Shown: one piece after another, positions 8,501-15,649 of the stretch
Numbering within the stretch: position 1 is the stretch's first letter
How the letters are laid out: every line of letters begins with the position of its first letter
NCBI GenBank assembly: GCA_050951585.1
Contig: JBMNJI010000006.1
Location: forward strand, 124,001-188,000
Reading direction: 5' to 3'
From: UBA3937 sp050951585
GTDB lineage: Bacteria; Bacillota; Peptococcia; DRI-13; DTU073
Length of the DNA stretch: 64,000 bases
Made by a program: the position numbers and the translations under genes
Notes under the pieces: generated by a model
Database searches by the model: none
The model's input: only the letters and a program-made list of their open reading frames with translations
What the model was told of the DNA's origin: nothing

Positions 8501-11246
8501 TACTGATTGGTCAACCCTCAGTCTCGCGGAAAACTGCACCGTTATCGGCACAGGGTGTTATGTCGGGGGTTTGATGGGTAAACCGGGGAATAGGAACCGT
8601 AACGGGCTGGTGAAGAATTGCCGGATTTTTGGCGGCTATGAGGTTGGTGGGGTTATGGGGGCTACGGCAGGCTCTTGGGAATTTTATGCACTGGATAGTA
8701 CCATTTCGACTATCTATGGTTCCCAATATGAGGAACTAACCCAGTCGCCCGCCCCGTCGCCGCCCAATGCATCCCATAATAAAAACATTGGAGGGGTTTC
8801 GGCACGAATTAATTTGGGCTCTGGCGGTATTAATGGAAGTGGAGCGGTTAATTGCATTATTGGTGCGGAAGGAGCGGATAATGTCGGGGGTGTTTACGGT
8901 TACTGTGCCTCGAGTACACAGACCTTCTTCTGTTTGGATAGTATTGTCTACGGGAGAAACAATATTGGCGGTATTGTCGGATATCATCGGGCCTGTGCTG
9001 TCTATAATTGTCAAAGCAACGCCGACGTGATTGCCTCCGGGGAAAATGCGGGCGGGATTTCCGGGTATATGTATATTAACCGGGATTTGGACGGGGCGAA
9101 TGTTCCGCGTTTACAGGGAAATTATTATGTGGGCAATGTTTCCGCCGGTGATTATGCGGGCGGAATAGTAGGACGGACCAGTGCCGAACTATACGGAGAT
9201 AACTCGCGCTTGATAGTTGCTGCTAATGTAACGGCAAATGGCAACAACGGCAGCATTATCGGGAATCTGGCGGGCGGGTCTTTTGCCTATTTACGTATTT
9301 ATAATAACAGTGTGCTGAACGTGGAAGGGGCGGAAGGCCGGAAAGCGGCCGAGATCTACGCCGAGGAGTCCCAGTCGTCTGCCGGGATGATGCTGGTATC
9401 CACAGCTCAATTGAAGACTGCCTCTACGTATACCAGTTTGGGCAGTTATTTTTCCACAACATATCGCAATTATACCAGTTTAACTCACAATTATATGCCT
9501 TATTTACGTTATTCAAATGCAACAATGCCTTATCAAGAAGGTAAAGACGAAACCGGGGCCTATAACCCGATAAATTCTTACCGGGGCGGTATTCCTATTC
9601 CTATGGAGCCGGATGCAATGCAGATGATGAGGCCAATAATGGCGCTGACGTCTCAGGAACTGCCTGTACCCGATTTCTATGCCGCCGGGGCGGATAAACT
9701 GAATATCGAGTTTGGTAAGGTAAATAAATATACCCGTTTTTCGGTTTGGGCGAATGACACAATGCTTTTTGCGCAACCGATCGGGCAGCGTGTCTATACG
9801 ATAAACTATGATTATGCGACCCCACTAACGGTTGTGGTGACAGACGGTTTACACAGTAAAGACTATGTTGTGGATCCGGAGCCGTTACGTCGTAATGTGC
9901 TCACCTTTAATACGGATTATTACTGGATTACAGGATTGGGGGTGCAATCCGGAAAATCAGGCTTATTAGCGGGTCATTTTCTTCATCTCTTTGCCGGACA
10001 GGGGCTGACTGCTACCGGTAAACTGGTTGATTTAGCGGAGGGAGAGGTCATCAAGGAAAAGGTGGAAATTGGCCTATGTGAAGAGGCCCAGCCACTGCAT
10101 AGCTTTACCTATGAAGCTGACTACCGGATTAAGACCTACAAAAACTTTTCGGAAATTACCCATGACGGAGAAACAGTGACCCGTGATTTGCAGCTCTTGG
10201 TGAAAAATGGCCGTTTAGCAGCGCTTGATCCGCTCTTGCCTGTAGTCTATGACGGGGTCATTGTTGATACGGTGGGTGAGGCCGAATACCTGACGGTGTT
10301 AGGCACAGACGGGAAGCTGGCCGATTTGAAAGAGCCCATTGTTCTGCCTAAGGATTTCAAGAATTATAATCTCGTTCAGATGTCCCATAACCTGCGCAGT
10401 TCGTCACCTTATGTGCTGGTAAGGTATCAAAATGGGTCGGTTGTTGCTTTTAATTATTTAACCGGTGAGTTACTTTCTGTAGAAACGGTGAAAAGCGACT
10501 TATCTTTAATTGAGTACGCGAAAGAATTCTTGCAAAGTAAAATGGATTCGGTGCTGGCTGATTTGTCGGATGGTTATCTGGAGATTGTTGCCTTAGAAAA
10601 GAAGCTCACAGTTTTGCCTTATCAGGATAATCTGGATAATCTTAACGAAGAGGAAAGAATGGATGGCGAAAATGCAGGTGGGACAGCAGATCAGGGTAAA
10701 GAGGATGAAAAGAATACAGAGGAAGAGGATACAGAGGAAGAGAATGCAAAGGAAGAGATTGTAGACGGAGAGGAACTTGAGGAAGGGGATAGAAAGGAAA
10801 AGGATGCGCCAGAGAGCTCCGCTACTGCCGGTGAGACCGTTGCTAATAAGATTGAAGGGAATAATCAGGTTACCCAAGACCAAGGCACGCTTGAACATGC
10901 TGGGAACGGCCATGTTCCGGATGATGAAAAGGACCGGCAAAACAGTGCAGTCTCTTCCCTGGTCAAGTCTGATCCTTTGGTACACAGATATGTGGCTATC
11001 TTTAATCCAAAAACAGGGCAGTATCTTCTGTATCATGAGAAAAGCATCCTGGAGGAGCCGGAAGAATCTTTAACTTCGGTTAATGAACAGTTAAAGCTGG
11101 AGCCGGTAATGGTGAATAGTCAAAAAAACACTAAAAAGACGCAGCCTGTATTACCTGAAGAGAAAGGGATTTTGCTTCTTTTCCTGATTGCTGTCTCAAT
11201 AGTGTTATTACTGTATTATCTGTATCAGAAGAAGCGGTGTATCTAG
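2565..11246 (+). CDS. Giant surface protein with Ig/FnIII-like and GLUG beta-helix modules
   Basis: 2,893 aa from GTG 2565, although the frame is open from 2454; about 3,160 aa if joined to the 1765 ORF. Residues 1-800 hold repeated beta-sandwich modules with recurring phrases such as LPPATDYQVIGYITY and LSSATEYTLTILAEV. Three beta-helix regions follow, entered near nt 4974, 6290 and 7731 by similar phrases (for example PIRTIEDWASIEDSLEQNY). They contain many GLUG-type repeats such as GGIIGYIDNSEVENCYAVG and resemble the N-terminal region of IgA1-protease/Zmp proteins. No HExxH zinc motif was seen. An acidic Glu-rich linker (nt 10,640-10,960) precedes a last folded segment, a transmembrane helix (GILLLFLIAVSIVLLLYY) and a KKR tail. 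The C-terminus is therefore membrane-anchored. The likely role is adhesion or surface structure; ligand unknown. Confidence 0.85.
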   Translation: MVKPDAADFPKPSYHKPRVTMTDFRVNPIEKTAETTLSIHDPTGVLTGVIQVVLHDPKGNVQRWTYADYAEAQQGVIQPVATFAGLESGMTYSAYGTYTYLDANGQKQTELFGFKTFYVEEQFIYFYDLIKEEPKPEPDPEFTYIKPQISCAPFVADIYDLHSTLTIQERGSLVAGGIRFEVYRDERLIMRKTVAESGEFAIGPLPPATDYQVIGYITYLNEYKLKVEEKILEQTISTLSLEELAPMSLAFQNGEIFYDRIQLIELCFADDPIDSSRKVGFTTIPYVAKIAVRINNTAYGLKAAQISAMQNGSKIEYETPAVLRSNRVYQYAIVCSDRFGNELPLTEPAVGETHTCKAPPKANIRLTGNAVANTELTVDIENKDEVQTQNCRIALYDLNDNLIHTVRKTEGGEDSDAATHHALPEDGGKIAFTNLSTGEAYSAVVYADYDLDNEEGIQENMEIGRIRFTTLPISALGYAIFTTEITELTDSGATLGISLDKNRTNQSLQFLLDKVTVLITGPDGEEIQTISLTGEELARFVAGEGEPFQIQLENLSSATEYTLTILAEVEQGTEIHEIKTSNNMESFKTLKAEPEVIISSYFAVSNAIELYDVMINDPDGAIVSNVNVLVSDSYGRVVGMSILQANTLYETIVFPKLIENEMYTFTFVATEFNKGYDYTTYETLYQLKPVYQIINENKLAGEIGLQSLDEITGDEAHFQAKLRVQISDEKQLLLEEPRYTIKVFKEEEQVDALVYEIEPAGSEVDNIFTYQVVAMSEYRLELWVKVRDHEFKLDDTSFTTEQPIIGLASFQDFNKIKTNKSGKFIVLNDIDMTSGPILGWEDYFNGELDFQGYTLHNSKGTYLFSHLGKTGIIKNMVLDLTIPFTDPIRYRGFIVYVLQGRMENIMANVKGCTEYLHNDWGIFCRTNSATGVIENFVVNLECPVYVWTNYGSVVPYNSGLVRNGYVYGNDIILPDIEVDGGYSASIFGGIVGRNETAGQVENVFNLVNIRTGTLVTPSTNNFGMIVGVNNGRVKNTFTTGEVYFGGVNDLRYGPAVGSQGGMLQTGAYYISASSTYTNTYNGKVTKETLYDPLWHDAVLGHMFETEEPVLLGYYPQLKMPDCMPAQPYLPLPELDVANNVNLASVMVEEQYEDYAIARFTFNNPSCYTIKSVAVEYLDATIIEGSQVDKDELTRVLVRLDNPTKFYSSYNVLYFGYGVSASSPTTLRPYQKGERLVNAEFFKPIRTIEDWASIEDSLEQNYRLKEDLDFNNTPPQLIRIGENDANQFTGKLDGGIYDKNMKCIGMHTIRNLDLSIGLGGVITNLKGSVSNLRVERLILENPTDSYVGFVRHTQSGALVDNVHLSNVRLSGSSMVGGIAGQCNYANLQNCSVNGIIIKNATTTLTAGGLAGQGSYCMIKNCYVDGLNILIEKAKSGNGVGGIIGYIDNSEVENCYAVGSIETNVQNAGGIIGRAGSGNMIQKFWSDVDITTTVDYIAGIVGFYPGGESEIVPVNSLVLGDLYSSVSTAANVRRIMGNRTDMLNAYAWSGQRINGGIPYEADGVTLVSDGAEVLSGELLCDPQTYIKRILLGDSFDYGQVHNGVLPQLYDTNGELLPYQTEHKLDENPLISIKDVTATTVGNQHMIQVKLSHEAGLNIENVRFDYLNVNTQVVPESDVSTTLVCTVEGNPVRYLDSYQLNGITYNGGQVYKALAKVTFEQPFYIDIPDVATWQTVMAERKDNFENFRITGNLDFGNRADIIYNVNVNRIVGNLGAEGEYSVIRNIKIDFPETGQSFINTVNAGVSGLRFENISLTNKKSGGSYVGIIGNCLGNIDKVAFDNVSINGLSATRVGCIGYCMGSITDVSVENVTIKTTGEYAGGLVGQAYISILSKLSAQEIEVSGKNYVGSLAGYVYGDISHSIAENVTVTGTGNYAGGISGYANPIIGGDVITNEQLSVKNAYIKGVSYVGGILGGGQLRNNTDWSTLSLAENCTVIGTGCYVGGLMGKPGNRNRNGLVKNCRIFGGYEVGGVMGATAGSWEFYALDSTISTIYGSQYEELTQSPAPSPPNASHNKNIGGVSARINLGSGGINGSGAVNCIIGAEGADNVGGVYGYCASSTQTFFCLDSIVYGRNNIGGIVGYHRACAVYNCQSNADVIASGENAGGISGYMYINRDLDGANVPRLQGNYYVGNVSAGDYAGGIVGRTSAELYGDNSRLIVAANVTANGNNGSIIGNLAGGSFAYLRIYNNSVLNVEGAEGRKAAEIYAEESQSSAGMMLVSTAQLKTASTYTSLGSYFSTTYRNYTSLTHNYMPYLRYSNATMPYQEGKDETGAYNPINSYRGGIPIPMEPDAMQMMRPIMALTSQELPVPDFYAAGADKLNIEFGKVNKYTRFSVWANDTMLFAQPIGQRVYTINYDYATPLTVVVTDGLHSKDYVVDPEPLRRNVLTFNTDYYWITGLGVQSGKSGLLAGHFLHLFAGQGLTATGKLVDLAEGEVIKEKVEIGLCEEAQPLHSFTYEADYRIKTYKNFSEITHDGETVTRDLQLLVKNGRLAALDPLLPVVYDGVIVDTVGEAEYLTVLGTDGKLADLKEPIVLPKDFKNYNLVQMSHNLRSSSPYVLVRYQNGSVVAFNYLTGELLSVETVKSDLSLIEYAKEFLQSKMDSVLADLSDGYLEIVALEKKLTVLPYQDNLDNLNEEERMDGENAGGTADQGKEDEKNTEEEDTEEENAKEEIVDGEELEEGDRKEKDAPESSATAGETVANKIEGNNQVTQDQGTLEHAGNGHVPDDEKDRQNSAVSSLVKSDPLVHRYVAIFNPKTGQYLLYHEKSILEEPEESLTSVNEQLKLEPVMVNSQKNTKKTQPVLPEEKGILLLFLIAVSIVLLLYYLYQKKRCI

Positions 11247-11290
11247 TAAGCAGAGACAGGTGGTAAAAAAACGACAATAATTTAGAGGAT

Positions 11291-11316
11291 TTGCGGTAGA
11301 TAATGGTGAATATAAT
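11291..11316 (+). promoter_or_regulatory. Possible promoter before the RDD gene
   Basis: TTGCGG (11291-11296) and an overlapping TATAATAT (11311-11318) resemble a sigma-A promoter with a spacer of 14-16 bases depending on register, which is slightly short. A small hairpin, TTTCC-GCAC-GGAAA (11391-11404), overlaps the Shine-Dalgarno site of the next gene. The 171-base gap holds nothing else I can support. Confidence 0.3.
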
Positions 11317-11417
11317 ATACAAAATACTGAAAAGACGGGTATAAACGCTATTATTTAAAGAAGACGCAAAAAATTGTTGTTGCCGTAATATTTCCGCACG
11401 GAAAGGGATTGGTTCAA

Positions 11418-12305
11418 ATGTATAACAGTATTTGGAGAAGAACGTTTGCCAATATTATAGATGTAGTCTTGTTAATCGGACTTTTTGCAATTGCCGTGTT
11501 TATTAAGGATACTATTTTCAACTCAACAGGCGAAATAGAGTTTTTTTCTGTACTGGCTTCCTTTGGTTATCTTCCCCTTGAAGTATTATTTCAGGATTAT
11601 CAATATACCCTGCTCTGTTATTTAGGGATATACTTTGTTATTTGGTTATTATATGAATGCCTTTTTCTTTATTCGCCGTTTTCGGCTACTCCCGGGAAAC
11701 ATATTTTTGGGCTGGAAATCTCTTTTCATAAAAAATCAGTCTATTATATTCTTCTGAGAACAATCATAAAAATCTGTCTGATCATTTCAATTTTAGGGAT
11801 AATACTTGAATTCTTGTTAATCTATCTGGATAAAAAAGGCCGTAGTGTGCATGATTTTGCTGCCAGTTCACAGCTCGTTGCAGTACAGGCCATAAAGGGA
11901 CAAGTGGTTCCTAAGAGGTTATGGTTTATTGTCCTTCTTGCATTTATATCCGTAACACCTTATTATTTTGTCCACAAGCAGGCCCAGGAAAAATATACCG
12001 ATATTGTGTATTCAGAAGTTATTAATATGGATAGTACTGGACGGGAGTTGTACGAAGGGGTTTGGATAAAAGGTAAGAAATGGGCCCTGACCTTTACATA
12101 TCTCAATAATAAATTGTATATTCACGATGCCAATTATTTTTTTAAGGATTTTGATATTCAGCCGGATTATTCATTAGTATGTACTGATCGTGATGGCATT
12201 AGTTTTGTGTTTGAGAGAAATGGGGACCGGATAATTGCGACGCAAACCGGAGATGCCAATGGAAGGTCTTATGAATTTCTCAAAATGAAAGAAACTGCAA
12301 ATTAA
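11418..12305 (+). CDS. RDD family membrane protein with C-terminal extracellular domain
   Basis: About 295 aa. ATG at 11418 is preferred because AAAGGGA (11402-11408) is nine bases upstream; an in-frame TTG at 11409 is too close. The N-terminus WRRTFANIIDVVLLIGLF carries the Arg and Asp that name the RDD family, and the third Asp is in YLDKKGRSVHDF near residue 145. Helices lie at about residues 15-35, 75-95, 115-140 and 170-188. The C-terminal 100 residues (from KQAQEKYTD) look like a soluble domain reading out a small beta structure (YEGVWIKGKKWALTFTYL). The function of RDD proteins is mostly unknown; some are ion transporters or surface-protein partners. It may belong functionally with the giant protein, but the gap suggests a separate transcript. 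Confidence 0.8.
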   Translation: MYNSIWRRTFANIIDVVLLIGLFAIAVFIKDTIFNSTGEIEFFSVLASFGYLPLEVLFQDYQYTLLCYLGIYFVIWLLYECLFLYSPFSATPGKHIFGLEISFHKKSVYYILLRTIIKICLIISILGIILEFLLIYLDKKGRSVHDFAASSQLVAVQAIKGQVVPKRLWFIVLLAFISVTPYYFVHKQAQEKYTDIVYSEVINMDSTGRELYEGVWIKGKKWALTFTYLNNKLYIHDANYFFKDFDIQPDYSLVCTDRDGISFVFERNGDRIIATQTGDANGRSYEFLKMKETAN

Positions 12306-12342
12306 TCAGGTATTTGCTAAGATACTGTGAATGACTAAAAAC

Positions 12343-12381
12343 AATCCCGCTCGGTAAAGCTACAGCCGGGAGGGATTTTTT
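12343..12381 (+). terminator. Intrinsic terminator overlapping the PBP ribosome-binding site
   Basis: AATCCCGCTCGG (12343-12354) pairs with CCGGGAGGGATT (12366-12377), 11 of 12 positions including one G-U, across an 11-base loop and is followed by T residues. The 3' arm contains GGGAGGGA, the Shine-Dalgarno site of the gene starting at 12383, so the same hairpin could both end upstream transcription and limit PBP translation. Confidence 0.65.
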
Positions 12382-12382
12382 A

Positions 12383-14131
12383 ATGAGGGAAAGAATCATG
12401 GGGATCATGTTTGTTTTTTTGGTCCCCTTTTTTCTGATTATAGGGCGTCTTTTTTCCTTACAAGTGCTTCAGGGGCATGGGTTTGCAGAGGAGAGCGATC
12501 TAGTGCAAAGAGCCTTAAATATGCGCAGTCAGTCTCTTTCCGCCGAGGAGTACTATCGAGGAGAGATTTTGGATCGGAATATGCTTTCACTCACTGATAG
12601 CGGGATCAGACCAGCATTAGTGGCTTTTCCCGGGGGGATCTCCGATCTCGCCGTAGCATGTTCTGAGATGACGAAGATAATTGGTGGCACTTCTCTGCAA
12701 TTAAGGCAACAAATCCAAAGAAATATCGAGAACTATGGGCGCCATGTACCGGTCATCTTAAAAGTAAATTTAACAACAGCAGAAGTCCGGCAGATTAATG
12801 AGAAAAAGCCGGCCGGGTTTGTTGTGATTCCGGTAAAATCAAGATATGGACCCCATTCGTTAGCCAGGCATTTGGTGGGGTATTTGAATAGTATCAGTCC
12901 GCCAAAATGGCAGGAATTAGCTGATGAAAAAAAGACTGTCGCCACGAATAGCTTTTTGCCGACAGCATATCGTATTACCGATAAAATCGGGGTGGCTGGG
13001 TTGGAGGGCAAGTATGAGGAAGCTTTGCGAGGTTCTGGCCCCGAAAAGATTTTTCGGGGAATGGCTGATGCGAATGGCCGATTACTGGTGGGTTTGGGGT
13101 ATATGCTCAAGCAGGAGGAAGCGGATCGTTGGCGCAATCATGTCATTTTGACCATTGACCGACGCTGCCAGGAAATAGTGGAAAAGATTATGGATCAGGA
13201 AATTGCCCGCGGAGCAGTCGCGGTAATTGATCTTATGAACGGTGATGTCTTGGCTTTGGCCAGCCGCCCCAATTTTGATCAGAATATGATCGAAAAATAT
13301 CTGACGGGCTATGATGAATTACTGGACCGTTCGGAGCGGGAGGCATTTTTTCCCGGTTCAGTTTTTAAAATGGTGGTCGCTGCCGCTGTTCTAGAAGAGA
13401 ACTTACTAAATACCGATGAAGAGTTGTTTTACTGTCCCGGAAAATTTCTCTTTCCGGATCATACCCAAATTAACTGTACCCGTGAACATGGCAATATGAC
13501 GTTAAAAGACGCGGTTACCAAGTCTTGTAATACAACTTTTATTGAACTGGGCTTAAGATTAGGGAGAGATAAACTGGTGGAATATGCCGAAAAACTGGGT
13601 TTTCATCTTAATCTTGGCGAACACTCACCTTCTGCTTTACTGGCTAATGCTTCAATCGGGCAACAGGGAGTTTTAGTAAGCCCCTTGCAGATTGCTAATT
13701 TGTATGCTACTATCGGAAGAAACGGGATTTACTATCCTTATCGGATTGTGTCGCAAATCCGTAATTATCAGGGTGAGGTGATTCGGGATTTTCCGCAAAA
13801 ACTCGGCGAACAGGTCTTACAACCGGCAACATGTGCTTTCTTAATGGATTGCTTAACCGGGGCGGTCAGAGAAGGAACAGGGCAGCAAGCCTGGATCGAA
13901 GAAAGAGGGACGGCGGGAAAAACCGGAACGGCCCAGGCCAATAAAACCGGGCGGGTTATTGCCTGGTTTGCCGGGATCACTCCGGTGCAAAATCCGCGCT
14001 TAGCCATAGCCGTAATGGTGGAGGAAAAGATTTCCGGTTCTTCTAAAGGGCTAAGGGGTGGGGAAGAAGCGGCTCCTGTTTTCAAAAAAATTGCCGAAGA
14101 AATTTACAAAATAGCGGATTATCGGCAATAG
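12383..14131 (+). CDS. Class B penicillin-binding protein (transpeptidase)
   Basis: 582 aa with ATG at 12383 and GGGAGGGA at 12368-12375. A single N-terminal transmembrane helix (IMGIMFVFLVPFFLIIGRLF, about residues 5-24) is followed by a PBP dimerisation domain and a transpeptidase domain. The three active-site motifs are present: SVFK (catalytic Ser near residue 326), SCN (near 380) and KTG (near 512, in AGKTGTAQ). It cross-links peptidoglycan on the outer face of the membrane. There is no N-terminal transglycosylase domain and no PASTA domain, so it is an FtsI/SpoVD/PBP2-type monofunctional enzyme. The sequence alone does not tell division, elongation and sporulation roles apart. It is preceded by a terminator-like hairpin and separated from rnfC by 174 bases. 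Confidence 0.93.
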   Translation: MRERIMGIMFVFLVPFFLIIGRLFSLQVLQGHGFAEESDLVQRALNMRSQSLSAEEYYRGEILDRNMLSLTDSGIRPALVAFPGGISDLAVACSEMTKIIGGTSLQLRQQIQRNIENYGRHVPVILKVNLTTAEVRQINEKKPAGFVVIPVKSRYGPHSLARHLVGYLNSISPPKWQELADEKKTVATNSFLPTAYRITDKIGVAGLEGKYEEALRGSGPEKIFRGMADANGRLLVGLGYMLKQEEADRWRNHVILTIDRRCQEIVEKIMDQEIARGAVAVIDLMNGDVLALASRPNFDQNMIEKYLTGYDELLDRSEREAFFPGSVFKMVVAAAVLEENLLNTDEELFYCPGKFLFPDHTQINCTREHGNMTLKDAVTKSCNTTFIELGLRLGRDKLVEYAEKLGFHLNLGEHSPSALLANASIGQQGVLVSPLQIANLYATIGRNGIYYPYRIVSQIRNYQGEVIRDFPQKLGEQVLQPATCAFLMDCLTGAVREGTGQQAWIEERGTAGKTGTAQANKTGRVIAWFAGITPVQNPRLAIAVMVEEKISGSSKGLRGGEEAAPVFKKIAEEIYKIADYRQ

Positions 14132-14305
14132 TAAAGAAAAATGAATATTCTGTCACGATAACAGATAAAATTTGGGGTAATTGAAAAAAATTTTACTAAA
14201 AAACAAGATTAGCGTGATTTATGCATATGTGGGTGGTAAAATAGGTGTATGTAATTCTATATGCAAAATAAAAATATACTATTTTGGAGTGGGAGTGAAA
14301 GAAAG

Positions 14306-15649
14306 ATGAGTTTTAGTACCTTTAAAGGTGGCATTCACCTGTCTGGGTACAAGGAAGGTACGCAAGGCTTGCCAATAGTCGAAGCTCAAGTTCCGGGCAT
14401 AGTATATCTTCCGGTATCTCAGCACATCGGTGCACCTTGTGCTCCTCTGGTTCAGGTAGGAGACGAAGTTAAAAAAGGGCAAAAAATTGCAGAAGGCAAG
14501 GGTTTTGTTACAGCGCCTATCCATGCCAGCGTCAGTGGCAAAGTCATTGCGATCGAGAACAGACCGCACCCCGGCGGGAATTTTGTGAACTGTATTGTAA
14601 TTGAAAATGATTATAAAGAAGTGTGGGCTGATACAGTAAAACCGAATCCTCATCCGGAGGAGTTTACCCCGGAAGAACTGCGCAAAATCATCTTTGAAGC
14701 AGGCATTGTCGGTATGGGGGGAGCCACCTTCCCGGCTCATGTTAAATTAGCTCCGGTGGAAGGGAAAAAAGCGGATTACATTATCTTAAACGGTGTTGAA
14801 TGTGAACCATATATCACGGCTGATCACCGCCTCATGGTTGAAAAGCCGGAAAGGGTTATCGCCGGGTTAAAATACATCTTAAAAAGCACCGGTTGTGAAA
14901 AAGGGATTATTGCGATTGAAGAGAATAAGCCCGATGCCATCACCCTCTTTAAAAGGTTATTAGCTCAGAATAAGCAGATCCGTGTCCAAGTCCTGAAGGA
15001 AAAGTATCCGCAAGGATCCGAAAAACATTTGATTTATGCTTGTACAAAAAGAGAAGTGCCCGTGGGGGGACTTCCGCTTGATGCCGGCGTGATCGTGCAT
15101 AATGTAGGTACTGCAGCGGCTATTGCCGATGCGGTTGAACTGGGTATTCCCTTAATTCAACGTGTGCTTACCTTAAGCGGAGATTGTGTTAAGAAGCCGG
15201 CTAATTACCTGGTAAGACTGGGAACACTTTTCAGTGATCTCATTGCCGAGAGCGGCGGATATACCGATGAAGTTGAAAAAATCATTGCCGGCGGGTTGAT
15301 GATGGGTAAAACCGTCTTCACTGCTGATGTGCCGGTAATCAAAGGCAGTTCCGGAATAGTTGTATTAAAAAAGACAACTGCGAAAAAAGAAAAAGAGTAT
15401 AACTGCGTGCGCTGCGGGAAATGTGTTGATGCCTGTCCTCTCTTTTTAGAACCGACAACGCTTGTAAAACTGGCCAAACGCAATTTATGGCAAGAGGCGG
15501 AAGGGAATAATGCTTTGAGTTGTATTGAGTGTGGTTCTTGTGTGTATGTTTGTCCGGCGCGCATTCCGCTGGTTCAGTATATTAGACGGGCCAAGCAAGC
15601 AATTGCTGCTATGAAGGCTAAAGCCAAGAGTGATGGGGGTAAGAAATAA
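14306..15649 (+). CDS. rnfC: Rnf complex subunit RnfC
   Basis: About 447 aa from ATG 14306. An in-frame ATG at 14261 would add residues (MQNKNILFW...) that RnfC proteins normally lack; the family begins near FKGGIHLSGYKE. RnfC is the peripheral NADH-side subunit of the ferredoxin:NAD oxidoreductase that couples electron transfer to Na+ or H+ export. A glycine-rich segment (GMGGATFPAHVK, near residue 136) fits the NADH/FMN region. Two ferredoxin-type clusters are visible: CVRCGKCVDACP near 367 and CIECGSCVYVCP near 405. It is the first gene of rnfCDGEAB, and its stop overlaps the rnfD start (TAATG). Confidence 0.96.
   Translation: MSFSTFKGGIHLSGYKEGTQGLPIVEAQVPGIVYLPVSQHIGAPCAPLVQVGDEVKKGQKIAEGKGFVTAPIHASVSGKVIAIENRPHPGGNFVNCIVIENDYKEVWADTVKPNPHPEEFTPEELRKIIFEAGIVGMGGATFPAHVKLAPVEGKKADYIILNGVECEPYITADHRLMVEKPERVIAGLKYILKSTGCEKGIIAIEENKPDAITLFKRLLAQNKQIRVQVLKEKYPQGSEKHLIYACTKREVPVGGLPLDAGVIVHNVGTAAAIADAVELGIPLIQRVLTLSGDCVKKPANYLVRLGTLFSDLIAESGGYTDEVEKIIAGGLMMGKTVFTADVPVIKGSSGIVVLKKTTAKKEKEYNCVRCGKCVDACPLFLEPTTLVKLAKRNLWQEAEGNNALSCIECGSCVYVCPARIPLVQYIRRAKQAIAAMKAKAKSDGGKK

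Noticed and set aside
10593..11036. 147-codon minus-strand ORF with repeated FLCILFLCILF
   Set aside because: It is the complement of the Glu/Asp-rich linker of the giant protein; the apparent membrane repeat is an artefact of GAA/GAG codons.
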